From: Rhizobium sp. BK399
GTDB taxonomy: Bacteria > Pseudomonadota > Alphaproteobacteria > Rhizobiales > Rhizobiaceae
DNA length: 64,000 nt
Reading direction: 5' to 3'
NCBI RefSeq assembly: GCF_014194695.1
Contig: NZ_JACIAH010000010.1
Span: 1 to 64,000 of the forward strand
Shown: piece after piece, positions 34,280 to 43,521 of the stretch
Layout of the letters: the number at the start of each line of letters is the position of its first letter
How positions within the stretch are numbered: position 1 is the stretch's first letter
Notes under the pieces: generated by a model
Told to the model about the DNA's origin: nothing
The model's input: the letters and a program-made list of their open reading frames with translations, nothing else
Database searches by the model: none
Made by a program: the position numbers and the translations under genes

Positions 34280-35203
34280 CTATGGAACCTCAGCATAGCG
34301 GATGATGCTCTGATTCTGTACGTTCGCGACTAGTTCATCAGAACGAGACAAAAATCGGCGGAGCAAAGGTGAGGAATTTGAATCGTTGTATCCTAAGGTG
34401 AGATCAATTGTCGGAGGCACACCCTCAAGTGCTCTAGCAACGACATTTGGAGTCAGCATATTTTGCGCATAAAGCGGAATAAGCGTTATTCCACCTGTAG
34501 ACACGACGAGCGACATTGCTGATGGTAGGCCTTCGCCTTCGTACTCTGCCTCGAGTGTGATCCCGACGCTCGACGCGTAATCTTGGATTACCGATTGCAA
34601 TACGGGAGAAATTCTAGCCGAACTCACGTAAGTTTCGCGCGCAAGGTCCTGGGGCTGGATCTTTTTACGCGACGTCAAGCGGTGGTCCGCCGGCATCACG
34701 GCGATCAGTGGCTCCTTAGCTAAAAACTTGAAGGAGACACCAAGACTCTGCGTCTCGGGGCGAAGGAAAGCGACGTCCAGCTTGCCTCGCATCAGTGCCA
34801 GAGCAAGGTCTGGGGAAGACTGGCTAGACAATATAATATCAACCCCCGGCGCTTCCTCACGAATGATGCGCAATGCATGGGGTAGCCACACGACCTCTTG
34901 GCCTGCGAGAAAACCGATAGCGAACGACTGTTTTTCTGGCCGTTCTGCCCGCCGGGCTCCTTCCGCAGCGGCCTCGACTTGCAACAACGCCAGCCGCGCG
35001 TGATCAAGAAACACTTTACCGGCAGCGGTGAGCGTCACGCCGCGCGACTGCCGTTCCAACAGTTTCACACCGACTTCGGTTTCAAGATCGCGAATTTGCC
35101 TGCTGAGTGAAGGCTGGGAAGTGTGAAGCCGCCGTTCGGCTGCGGTCAGGAAGCTTCCCTCCTCCGCAACAGCAACAAAATAGCGCAAATGCCTCAGTTC
35201 CAT
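34280..35203 (-). CDS. LysR family transcriptional regulator
   Basis: This 307-residue regulator has the LysR winged helix-turn-helix at residues 1-60 (MELRHLRYFVAVAEEGSFLTAAE, with QPSLSRQIRDLE) and a periplasmic-binding-protein-like effector domain from about 90. The pattern resembles the HcaR/CatR-like group that begins MELRHLRYF. It diverges from the chloroperoxidase-like hydrolase gene starting at 35460, which is a natural candidate target. The effector is not readable. Confidence 0.95.
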   Translation of the reverse strand: MELRHLRYFVAVAEEGSFLTAAERRLHTSQPSLSRQIRDLETEVGVKLLERQSRGVTLTAAGKVFLDHARLALLQVEAAAEGARRAERPEKQSFAIGFLAGQEVVWLPHALRIIREEAPGVDIILSSQSSPDLALALMRGKLDVAFLRPETQSLGVSFKFLAKEPLIAVMPADHRLTSRKKIQPQDLARETYVSSARISPVLQSVIQDYASSVGITLEAEYEGEGLPSAMSLVVSTGGITLIPLYAQNMLTPNVVARALEGVPPTIDLTLGYNDSNSSPLLRRFLSRSDELVANVQNQSIIRYAEVP

Positions 35204-35459
35204 CGGGTCTTCGCTATACCTTCAAGGCATAGCTCGAACGTACAAGGTATTTGTCTTTGATAAAAGTAGGATTTAATCAATGTCGCAATTTCGGGATACA
35301 ATCGAACACGCCTCACCGGAGTATTTCGCTCGCGAGTCGAAAGGAAAGATGAGGTATTCCTGACAATCTTGCGTTGTTTATTTCAGCGCGCGTGGGTGAG
35401 TGGCTCTAGTTGAGCAATTATGACTTTAAATGAGTTAACAGCACGGATGGAGCGAGACC

Positions 35460-36278
35460 ATGCCTACAATCACTACCACGGACGGCGTAAACATCTTCTA
35501 CAAGGACTGGGGCTCAGGCCAGCCGATCGTTTTCAGCCACGGCTGGCCGCTGTCGGCGGACGACTGGGACGCTCAGATGACCTTCTTTCTTCAGGCCGGG
35601 TACCGGGTGATCGCCCACGACCGGCGCGGCCACGGCCGGTCCGACCAGCCCGGCACCGGCAACGACATGGACCACTGGGTTGCCGACCTCGCGGCCCTCA
35701 CTGAGCACCTCAACCTGCGCGGCGCGATCCACATCGGCCACTCCACGGGTGGCGGCGAGGTAGCTCGCTATGTCGCCCGCCACCCGGAGCGGGTCTCGAA
35801 GGCGGTACTCGTCGCTTCCCTGACGCCGAACATGTACCGGAGCGAGGACAACCCATCCGGTCAGCCGCCGGAGTGGTTCGAAGCGATCCGCGCGGGCGTG
35901 CTTGGCAACCGCTCGCTGTTCTTCCGGTTCGTCCCTGAAAACCCGTTCTACGGTTACAACCTGGACGGGGCCGAGCCTTCGGAGGCGATCATTGCAAACT
36001 GGTGGCGTCAGGGCATGACCGGGGGGGCCCTGGCTCACTACGCGACTGTCGACTCTTGGCTGGAAGATTATACGGAAGACCTCAAGAAGATTACCGTGCC
36101 GGTATTGGTGATGCATGGCGAGGCCGATCAGGTCGTCCCCTTTGCGAGTTCCGTGCCGCGTGCGGTCGACCTGCTCAGGAACGGGTCGCTGAAGACCTAT
36201 CCAGGATACCCCCATGGCATGCTGACCACACATGCGGATGTCCTCAACTCCGACCTGCTCTCGTTCATCAGGTCTTGA
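35460..36278 (+). CDS. Alpha/beta hydrolase (non-haem chloroperoxidase-like)
   Basis: This 272-residue hydrolase has the catalytic triad S95 (GHSTGGGE), D223 (HGEADQVVP) and H252 (YPHGML), with the oxyanion block SHGWPLSADDW. This is the pattern of cofactor-free bromo/chloroperoxidases, which are perhydrolases or esterases in practice. Length is normal for the family. The gene has higher G+C at third positions than its immediate surroundings, perhaps a sign of separate origin. A strong hairpin 30 bases downstream probably ends its transcript. Confidence 0.93.
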   Translation: MPTITTTDGVNIFYKDWGSGQPIVFSHGWPLSADDWDAQMTFFLQAGYRVIAHDRRGHGRSDQPGTGNDMDHWVADLAALTEHLNLRGAIHIGHSTGGGEVARYVARHPERVSKAVLVASLTPNMYRSEDNPSGQPPEWFEAIRAGVLGNRSLFFRFVPENPFYGYNLDGAEPSEAIIANWWRQGMTGGALAHYATVDSWLEDYTEDLKKITVPVLVMHGEADQVVPFASSVPRAVDLLRNGSLKTYPGYPHGMLTTHADVLNSDLLSFIRS

Positions 36279-36307
36279 CGACATCGACCGGACCGCGGCC
36301 TTCAACC

Positions 36308-36332
36308 TGTCACCCGGGAGTGCCGGGTGACA
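36308..36332 (+). terminator. 10-bp perfect hairpin after the hydrolase gene
   Basis: The arms TGTCACCCGG (36308-36317) and CCGGGTGACA (36323-36332) surround a 5-base loop. It lies 30 bases behind the hydrolase stop. A T-run is lacking. Confidence 0.55.
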
Positions 36333-36529
36333 CCTGTTGCCATTGACATGCCAGCATTGCTGGCGTTGCTGCCATCTTCGGGTTTTATTGCGCTCAACGC
36401 GATGGCAGCCTTTGGGACCTGGCCATCGTGTCCGAACGGCTGAAATGCCGGCGCATAGTCGCTTCCTCGAATCGACGGTGCCGCTCGATTATGCACGAAC
36501 GGCATCGCCCGGTACGGTGCTGCAAATTT

Positions 36530-37081
36530 TTAGATCTCCGTGCGCTCGGCGAGGTCTATGTCAACGCCGAGATACCTCACTGAGTAATCTTGGTATGGCC
36601 AAGCAGGATCTGGATCGCTCGGAGGTTGCCACTGGCCTTGGATCAAGGCAGCCTTCGTTCGTCGAAGGGAATGCGTGCCGTGATCTTGCCGACGCAGCCA
36701 AATCCCAGTGACCCACTCATCGACCAGTCTGGCGTGTTGCCGTGTGCTGAGATGATCGGGTGGTCGACTCGACTGGGGAGAGACATAGTCATCGACTGTT
36801 CCTCCCCGTGCGGCCGGTCTTCTGAACGACCATCGCTCGAGTTCGAATTTCGTGGCACGTGACGAGGGTCCCAATTTTGATTTTTGGCAAATCGCAGCCG
36901 CGGAGCTCGCTGTCGATGGCGAGATCGAACGCGCTCGATCTCGCATCCTTCCTTCTCGGTCGAGAAAGAAGCACACTGCACAGATCTTGCGCTGCTTCAG
37001 GGGCTTCTTGACGCCAACTTGCTTGCCTGCGTTCCAAGCAGGTCGACCCAGTGCAGCAGGATCGTATTGTGAGATACCCAT
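36530..37081 (-). pseudogene. Phage-type integrase/recombinase gene, frameshifted
   Basis: The minus strand begins MGISQYDPAALGRPAWNAGK and ends VRYLGVDIDLAERTEI, matching a small tyrosine-recombinase-like family common in rhizobia. The middle part (AFDLAIDSELRGCDLPKIKI and RTRAMVVQKTGR) lies in another frame. The C-terminal STRQHARLVDEWVTGIWLRR and GTHSLRRTKA return to the first frame, with a disordered stretch where the conserved LLGHTKIEST block should be. At least two frame changes make it non-functional. It supports a history of site-specific recombination in this area. Confidence 0.75.
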
Positions 37082-37462
37082 TTCAGTTCTCCTATGGCCA
37101 CCATTGGCCAGAGGGAGAACGCAGAGCTCTCGGTTCTATGACGCGGCCGGAAATAGACTGACCGGAGTTGGGGCCCGGATGGAATTGCAACCACAGAACA
37201 GGTGAGCTCAATGATCACTTCCGCCATCATTGCAGTCATGTGAGCGCCAGGTTTACAGACCAAGAAGTTACCATTATGCGGCTACGCGCCTCTACGGCCC
37301 ACCGCCGCATCATTGCGCAGGCCGGCGTTTGGCCAATGGGGCAAGTGATGCCTATGCACGAGCACTTCGCCAAATCGCGGAGGCGTTTGCGACCTTTGGT
37401 GACATTTACCGTAGCTCAGACAGGTCATGTCCACACACCGAACGGTACGGTACGCACGTGCT

Positions 37463-37660
37463 TTAGGTGGTGGGCACGGTCCCACCGTCGATCACATGCT
37501 CGGTGCCGGTGATCGATGACGCTCTATCAGATGCCAGGAAGGCGATCAGGTCCGCCACCTCTTCCGGCTTGGCCGGTCGTCCGAGCGGTATGCCGCCAAG
37601 CGAGTTCATGATCACCTGGATCGCCGCGTCATAGCTGAGCCGGCTTCCTCGGCGATACGC
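37463..37660 (-). pseudogene. Short-chain dehydrogenase C-terminal fragment
   Basis: The minus strand encodes SLGGIPLGRPAKPEEVADLI, then AFLASDRASSITGTEHVIDG, ending GGTVPTT and stop. This is the C-terminal quarter of an SDR, including the usual conserved VIDGG close. Upstream the frame dissolves and the nucleotide-binding and catalytic parts are missing. Confidence 0.7.
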
Positions 37661-38011
37661 GTCCTTAGAGACTGGCCACCCTCTCTAGCACCACTAGCGT
37701 TGTACTACAGAATCCGCCAGCGGCTTTCACAGCGTTCATCCAAGCTGCGCGTGAATTTGCCGCGACCCAAGATCGGAGGACAAAGCAGGAAACGTCAATC
37801 GAAGGGAGGCTCGAGCGTGGTGCTCGCCCCCATGAGGGATTCGGCCACTTGCGGCGATCACTCGGCATTGGGCGGCCGGCGGCACATGAGGCCCGATAAA
37901 CAGACTTCTCCCAATGCCAGGCAAATGGCAGCTTCTGCCACCGGCACGAACGACCGAACGTGTAAGCTGACAACTCCAGCCAAGGCGTCGAGTTAATCGA
38001 CTGGAAGTTCT
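37661..38011. other. Gene-free region
   Basis: Open frames on both strands have no recognisable content. It may hold the unrecognisable 5' part of the decayed SDR gene. Confidence 0.4.
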
Positions 38012-39355
38012 TCACTCCGTCGCTTCGAGATCGTGGTCACTGGACCGGAGTAGGGCGGCAAGCGTGCGGAGTCCCGTCTCGAGCTGATCGATTGAAGGCG
38101 CCGCCAGGGCAAGCCTGACGGCGTTAGGCGCGTGGCCGGGGTTGACGGCGAAGGTTGTCGACGGGGTCAATGCGATGTCGCGACGGGCTGCGGCCGCCAC
38201 GAAACTCTGGGAGCGCCAGTGCTGCGGCAGCGTCAGCCACAGATGATAACAGTTCGGATTGGCCTGGAAGTCGAACCCCGCGAGACACTCGGCGGCGAGC
38301 GCCTGGCGTACCTGCGCGTCGCCGCGCTTCAGGCGCGCAAGTTCTGCGGCAGCCCCGTCCGTCATCAGACGCTCCGCCGCAGCGAATGCGAAGCCCGATG
38401 CGGTCCAGCCCCCGGAGCGCACTGCCGCCATCACGCTTTCGCGCAGCGCAGGCGGGGGGACGATGAACCCTAAGGTGAGCCCCGGTGCAATCTTCTTGGA
38501 AAGGCTGTCGACGACGATGCAGCGATCCGGAGAGAGACTGGCAAGTGGCGGGCCGTCCTCGAGAAAGCTGTACACATTGTCCTCGACGATCCAAAGATCA
38601 AGCTCATCGGCGGCGCGAACGAGATCGCGTCGACGGGAAGCCGGCATTGTCGTTCCCAAAGGATTGTGCACTGCTGGCTGAACATAGATTGCCGACAGGT
38701 TTGCCTCCTGGTGCGCCTTGCGTAGCGCGTCTGGACGCAAGCCCGAAGAATCCATCGCGAGCGGAACCAACGAGATGCCCAGTCGGATCGCGACGCCCTT
38801 TATGAATGGATAGGTCAGGGCCTCGACGCCGCATCGTCCGCCGTTCGGAACAACGGCCGCTAGCGCCGCCGCGATGCTCTGGCGGCCGTTGCCAGTGAAT
38901 ACGAGTTGCTCCGGGTTCGGAGACCACTCGGTTCTCGCGAAATAGGCCGCCGCGACGTCGCGTATTCCACGGGTGCCGACGCTGGTCGCTTGTCTCAAGG
39001 CAATCTCCAACGCCGCAGGCTGACCCAGTCCCTCCAGGCTCCTGGCGACGATGGCCGTTTGGTTGGGGAGGGTGGGGTAGTTGAACTCGAGATCGATCCG
39101 AACGTCGCGGGGTTCGCCCGGTGCGGCGGCGCCCCGCCTCGCTTCACCGGATATGAACGTGCCTCGACCGACCTCGCCAACGACCAGTCCTCTGCGCAGA
39201 AGCTCTGCGTAAACCCGGCTTGCAGTGGAGACAGCAATCTTACGCTCATACGCGAATGCTCGCTGCGGTGGCAGGCGATCGCCAGGTTTAAGAGCCCCGG
39301 CGGCGATCTGCGCGGCGATCGTGTCGGCGAGCTTCAGATATTCGGAATTCGCCAT
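38012..39355 (-). CDS. MocR/PdxR-type regulator (GntR DNA-binding plus aminotransferase-like domain)
   Basis: This 447-residue protein has a GntR-type winged helix at residues 5-70 (KPGDRLPPQRAFAYERKIAV, with STASRVYAELLRRGLV) fused to a fold-type I aminotransferase-like domain. The PLP-lysine motif appears as DSLSKKIAPGLTLGF near residue 280, and IVEDNVYSF carries the aspartate that contacts the PLP ring nitrogen. MocR regulators use PLP, or PLP bound to an amino compound, as signal. It diverges from the DUF1127-TSUP gene pair across a 67-bp gap with an inverted repeat. Confidence 0.94.
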   Translation of the reverse strand: MANSEYLKLADTIAAQIAAGALKPGDRLPPQRAFAYERKIAVSTASRVYAELLRRGLVVGEVGRGTFISGEARRGAAAPGEPRDVRIDLEFNYPTLPNQTAIVARSLEGLGQPAALEIALRQATSVGTRGIRDVAAAYFARTEWSPNPEQLVFTGNGRQSIAAALAAVVPNGGRCGVEALTYPFIKGVAIRLGISLVPLAMDSSGLRPDALRKAHQEANLSAIYVQPAVHNPLGTTMPASRRRDLVRAADELDLWIVEDNVYSFLEDGPPLASLSPDRCIVVDSLSKKIAPGLTLGFIVPPPALRESVMAAVRSGGWTASGFAFAAAERLMTDGAAAELARLKRGDAQVRQALAAECLAGFDFQANPNCYHLWLTLPQHWRSQSFVAAAARRDIALTPSTTFAVNPGHAPNAVRLALAAPSIDQLETGLRTLAALLRSSDHDLEATE

Positions 39356-39385
39356 TATTGCTCCGAGCTCAATGTTTTTATTGTA

Positions 39386-39400
39386 CCGATATAGTATCGG
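39386..39400. promoter_or_regulatory. Inverted repeats in the MocR/DUF1127 divergent promoter
   Basis: CCGATA and TATCGG form a palindrome with a 3-base centre (39386-39400). A second, wider inverted repeat pairs GCTCCGA (39360-39366) with TCGGAGC (39397-39403). Both lie in the short intergenic gap next to the regulator's start codon, the usual position for MocR binding. Confidence 0.55.
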
Positions 39401-39422
39401 AGCATAATGCCCTCGTCAACCG

Positions 39423-39713
39423 GTGGCGCGGGGCACTATCACAACCGCAATCATTCCAGGCCGCCTGCCGATCTCGACCAGCGGAAGCGACGACGGCCTC
39501 GCGTTGCAGCGGGTCAACCGATGGAGAATGGAAATGATCACAGTGCTCTCAGCATTCAGGAAGGTTCTGCGCCACTACGGGCGTCGTATCGCGGTGTCAA
39601 AGCTTCGCGAACTTGACGACGATGCTCTGAAGGACATCGGTCTTGCGCGCTCTGAAATCGAGGCCGCAGCCTTCGGCCGGATGCATGCCTACAGCCGAGG
39701 GAGGAGGTCGTGA
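39423..39713 (+). CDS. DUF1127 domain protein
   Basis: The frame encodes 96 residues, with the DUF1127 core at the C-terminus: KLRELDDDALKDIGLARSEI. This arginine-rich helical motif is frequent in small alphaproteobacterial proteins, some of which affect RNA turnover or phosphate and carbon responses. The start could also be an internal ATG at 39528 or 39534, which would give a protein closer to the usual length of 50-60 residues. Its stop overlaps the start of the TSUP gene, so they are co-translated. Confidence 0.75.
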   Translation: MARGTITTAIIPGRLPISTSGSDDGLALQRVNRWRMEMITVLSAFRKVLRHYGRRIAVSKLRELDDDALKDIGLARSEIEAAAFGRMHAYSRGRRS

Positions 39714-40489
39714 CCACCCAGCCAATCGCTGCAGATCTGACCTTGATGACCGTTCTGGTCGCTTTCACAGGGGTCTTCTTGATCTGCTTCCTGAAAGGGG
39801 CGTTCGGAGGAGGATTCGCTATTGTCGGGATCCCGCTCCTGTCGCTCGTGATGGATCCGGTAACCGCCGGTGGCCTGCTCGCTCCCCTGTTTGTCGCCAT
39901 GGACCTCTACGCGCTCCGCTATTGGAAGCCAAACACGTGGTCGCGGCAGGATCTCGCCCCGTTGCTTCCCGGACTTATTGTCGGAATCGGGAGCGGATAT
40001 CTGCTTTTCCGCTTTCTCGACCATCATGCGATCGAAATCGTCATGGCTGTCGTCACACTGATCTTCGTTGGGCTGTGGCTCGCGGGAGGCGGCGGCGTTT
40101 CCATTCGGCCTCGATCGACACCCAAGGCTGTTGCAGCCGGGCTGGCGTCGGGCATCACCACGATGGTTGCTCATTCCGGCGGACCGCCGCTTGCGATGTA
40201 CCTGCTGCCGCTCGGTTTGACCAAGGAAGTCTATGCGGGAACGACCAGCCTCTTCTTCACGGTCGGCAATGCCACCAAAGCCGTTCCGTGGTTGATGCTG
40301 GTGCGGCCGGAAGGTGCTGACCTGGTGCTAATGGCCGTATGCTTGCTCGCGGTTCCCAGTGGTGTCGGAATGGGCTGGCGACTTCATGGACGTCTCGATC
40401 AACGCCAGATCTTCCGCGCATGCTACGCACTGCTTGCTGTGACTGCTGTGAAGCTTCTGTGGGACGGTGTTGCCGGGTATCTGGTATGA
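39710..40489 (+). CDS. TSUP family sulfite/anion exporter (TauE/SafE type)
   Basis: This 259-residue protein has about seven to eight membrane helices. It contains the two family motifs, FLKGAFGGGFAIVGIPLLSL near the N-terminus and GLASGITTMVAHSGGPPLAMYLLP in the second half. It starts with GTG at 39710, preceded by GGGAGGAGG and overlapping the DUF1127 stop. TSUP proteins export sulfite, sulfoacetate or related anions. Under a PLP-sensing MocR regulator, an aminosulfonate such as taurine is a reasonable signal, but no sulfonate-degrading gene is nearby, so this is a guess. Confidence 0.92.
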   Translation: MTTQPIAADLTLMTVLVAFTGVFLICFLKGAFGGGFAIVGIPLLSLVMDPVTAGGLLAPLFVAMDLYALRYWKPNTWSRQDLAPLLPGLIVGIGSGYLLFRFLDHHAIEIVMAVVTLIFVGLWLAGGGGVSIRPRSTPKAVAAGLASGITTMVAHSGGPPLAMYLLPLGLTKEVYAGTTSLFFTVGNATKAVPWLMLVRPEGADLVLMAVCLLAVPSGVGMGWRLHGRLDQRQIFRACYALLAVTAVKLLWDGVAGYLV

Positions 40490-41586
40490 AGATCACCAGG
40501 AGGTGAGGGTCGATGTGGTGGCGATGTCCTTCCGTCCGTCGCTCAAGAACGTCGTCGGAAAAAGGCAGGCGGTCTCGCGGGATACAACTATTCCCGGCGA
40601 TGCGGAAGGCGGGAGAGGACGGGTTGGTCTGGACGGTCATCGATTTGTGGGGATTCCTTTCGAAGCCGAGCAGGAAGGTGTCTGGCACCACGATTCGTTT
40701 TCGGGCCTCTGGGGTTTCGAAATTGAAGACCTGATTGTCTATCTCAAGGCAAAAGCGAAGAAAACATGTCCTGCTTTCACCCGAAGTCCAGTTGCTCTGG
40801 ATCGAAGTGGAGAAATTCCGAGTCCGCTATCGAGCGAACGGTGCCGCAATGACACGGCAATCGATGCAGTCGCGACCGAAAATTTCAGGCGACCAATTCA
40901 TGAGGTACCTTCGCAACTGACCTGATCGTGAAGAGCGGTTGGTCCGTGACCGATGCAGCAAATATGATAGTCGCCGAATATGTTTCTTGCCGAAGGTCTA
41001 ACGGGGCAGATGCTCGGTCACCGAGTTATCCTCAGTGAAGGACAAGCTGTTCAAGGTGTGCACAGAATGACAAGTTCTAGTCGGATGCCTGCACAGCAGG
41101 GCTATGACGGGATTCGAGAATTAAAGAGATTGCCACTATGGGGTCGCGCTCCACGTGCAGACGCATCGCTGCAATGGCAGTTGCCTCCAGTCGGAGCCGC
41201 AGCAATGAGCGGCGACTGGCGAGGATCTCAAGCTGAAGCTCGAAGACTTCGTCGATGCGCAGGTCGTGCTGGTCGCCATGTCTCAGGTCTTCGGCGCGAT
41301 CCAGAAGAAAACTCGAAGTCCGAGATCAGCAATCAGCTCGATGCGACACCGGGCGAATGTCTCGGCCATCGGACGCCGGCCTAGGTCTTCCGCAAGAAGC
41401 TACGCGCGCAGATGAAACATGTAGCTTAACGCGGCGCGCAAGTCGCGGTTCGCCATGAACCCTCAATCTCTGGACAGCCGTCTCGCTCACTGATCGCGGT
41501 TGGCAAGTGCGGAAGGTGCTTGTCGGTAAGTGGCGCGATCCCTACTAGCCGTCGATCAGCTTACGAATGGCTCGGACAAGTTGACC
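40490..41586. other. Long region without a recognisable gene
   Basis: Several medium frames exist on the plus strand (40467-40925, 40980-41384), but their translations lack any domain I know and their codon use is erratic. A short patch around 41218-41270 (EDLKLKLEDFVDAQVVLVAM) looks protein-like and may be a gene scrap. The whole stretch is best read as decayed DNA. Confidence 0.45.
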
Positions 41587-41765
41587 TTAATCGGTGGGCT
41601 TTCCCACATTCAACGCGGTGGCGAGGATAGGGAAGGGAGCCAGTTCGTGCGCTGCGGATGCGGTTGCAAGCACAAAGGGGATGCCTCGCTTCTCAAGCTC
41701 CACCGCCACTGGCGTGACCTTCTGCCGCCTCGTCCTCGACCACGAGAACGCTGTCGCCGTGGTTT
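41587..41765 (-). pseudogene. Response regulator receiver remnant with internal deletion
   Basis: The minus strand starts with GDSVLVVEDEA, the first strand of a receiver domain. It then jumps frame to TPVAVELEKRGIPFVLATAS, the end of strand 4 typical of receivers paired with HWE kinases, and closes with VGKPTD. The middle third with the phospho-acceptor aspartate is deleted. It lies directly behind the decayed HWE kinase gene, its presumed former partner. Confidence 0.65.
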
Positions 41766-41792
41766 CCACTTCCTCGGGGGCGCTCACATTTC

Positions 41793-42718
41793 TCACACCG
41801 GGATCTTGATTAGAGCGATAAAACCCTCAGCGGGATAGGAAAGTTCCACCGATCCTGCGATGTGGACGCTGAGCCCTTCGATCAGTTCGCTCCCATAGCC
41901 CCTCCGCTGCGGATCCGACACAGGTGGCCCGCCTTTCTCGCGCCATTGACAGGCGATCAATTGGCGCCCTCGCGTTCCGGTTTCCAACTCCCAGCTCACG
42001 TGGATGCGACCTTGCGACTCGGATATCGCACCGTATTTCATCGCGTTGGTGGAAAGCTCGTGGAAAATCATGCTGACTGGAAGCACTTTCGCGCTTGGCA
42101 CCTCGACGGTCGGACCTGAGCAATCGAGCCGTTTCGAAACTCCGATGCTGATCGACTCCCTCATGAGGAATTCGAAATCGGCAGTCTCGGAACGGGCGGC
42201 GATGTCCTGCGGCTTGAACGTCACGTCGAGGCGACCGAGCAAAGCCTCTTTGAAGTTCGCCGCATCAGGCTGATCGGCCCGTGTGTTCGTGATGACGGAT
42301 CGGACAACAACCGACATGTTCTTCATTCGATGCCGCATTTCCGCGACAATGAAGTCCATTTCAGCGTCGTGACGTTGGCGTTCCGTCACGTCCTCGAACA
42401 TAACTAGGATATTGCGGCTGTTGTCGTCGGGATGGATAAGCCGCCGCGCGTCCACGGAGGAAGGTCCGTGGCCCGATGTTCGGGAATGTCCCACTGTCTG
42501 TTTCCGAGAGAGAAGAAATTTTCTGAGAGAATGTCGTCCCTGTCGACCCCGAAGGCTTCTATGAACGCATTGTTGGCTGTCGTCACGCAGAAATTCTGAT
42601 CGATGACGACGACCGGTTGCGTCATCGTGTCGACCACATGCGTATTCCTCCGCGCTCGCGGCTTCCCGTATATGGCATCCTTTGGGCTTTGATCGGCCCA
42701 TGTGATCAGCTCACTCAC
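41793..42718 (-). pseudogene. HWE-family sensor histidine kinase, frameshifted in the PAS domain
   Basis: The first frame (42718 to about 42440) encodes a PAS domain with TQPVVVIDQNFCVTTANNAF and FGVDRDDILSENFFSLGNRQ. The second frame carries the end of the PAS (RRLIHPDDNSRNILVMFEDV), the HWE H-box FIVAEMRHRMKNM, the N-box HELSTNAMKYGA and the terminal YGSELIEGL. The junction lacks part of the PAS core, so an internal deletion shifted the frame. The kinase half alone is open from 42701, so a truncated protein is conceivable, but its first 85 residues would be out-of-frame nonsense. Confidence 0.75.
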
Positions 42719-42860
42719 GACGGCATCATTGTACGGCGTCTGAACAACGGCTGGCTATAGGGGCATCTGCCTCCGCCTCGCCGAAACGCTTCGAGAAAAT
42801 GAACTTCTTTTTTTGTTCGACAAGGCATGGCTGAAATGTGAACAGCCGGGCCGCCCTTGC

Positions 42861-43315
42861 GACCCCCATCCGGCACCTGCGATGCAGCTGGTGGAGCTGA
42901 TCCGGGGCGATGCGACCAGCAGAGAAACATTCGAGACGGTTTATGACGTCATCAAGCGACTCGGCAAAACTGCTGTGGTCGTAGATGACTATCCGGGCTT
43001 CACCGTGCATCGGACCTCATTTCAATGATCAATGAAGCGGTCTACGCTCTGCACGAGGGGGCGAACTCAGTTCGCGAAATCGACAACAGTATGCGGCTGG
43101 GTGCCGATCGCCCAATGTGACCGCTCGAACCTGCCGATTTCATCGGTCTGGACACCTGCCTCTCCGTTATGAGTTCGTGCGCGTAGGGCTCGCGGACAGC
43201 AAATATCGACCTAGTCCCCTGCTGGTCAAATACGTCGAAGCCGGCTGGGTCGGACGAAAGTCAGCGAAAGGATTTTACGACTATCGCGGGGATGTGCCGG
43301 TGCCAAGCCGCCAAT
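42861..43315 (+). pseudogene. 3-hydroxybutyryl-CoA dehydrogenase gene remnant
   Basis: Three plus-strand pieces in successive frames recreate the C-terminal half of a 3-hydroxyacyl-CoA dehydrogenase. They are MQLVELIRGDATSRETFETV with LGKTAVVVDDYPGF; MINEAVYALHEGANSVREID with LEPADFIGLDTCLSV; and DSKYRPSPLLVKYVEAGWVG with GFYDYRGDVPVPSR. The NAD-binding N-terminal domain is missing and stops interrupt the frames. The enzyme belongs to butanoate/PHB or phenylacetate metabolism. Confidence 0.8.
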
Positions 43316-43521
43316 TTAGCGGGTGGACATCGCCACGGCAGTCCTGCCACCAAGAGCACGTCGTTACTCGCTCCGTTTTCTGCTGTAATAGTAAAATATG
43401 TCTCTGCCGGCCATTCCGGCCACTGATAGCGCTTTTCGGACTATGCCGCTACTGTCTCACGCAGGCTCCAAAAGCAGGCAACTTTAAGGGCTAGAAATAG
43501 TCTGGCCTGAACAGCCCGTTT

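Noticed and set aside
40467..40925. Plus-strand frame of 152 residues behind the TSUP gene
   Set aside because: It overlaps the TSUP 3' end, has no known domain and erratic codon use, and alternative frames are equally open.
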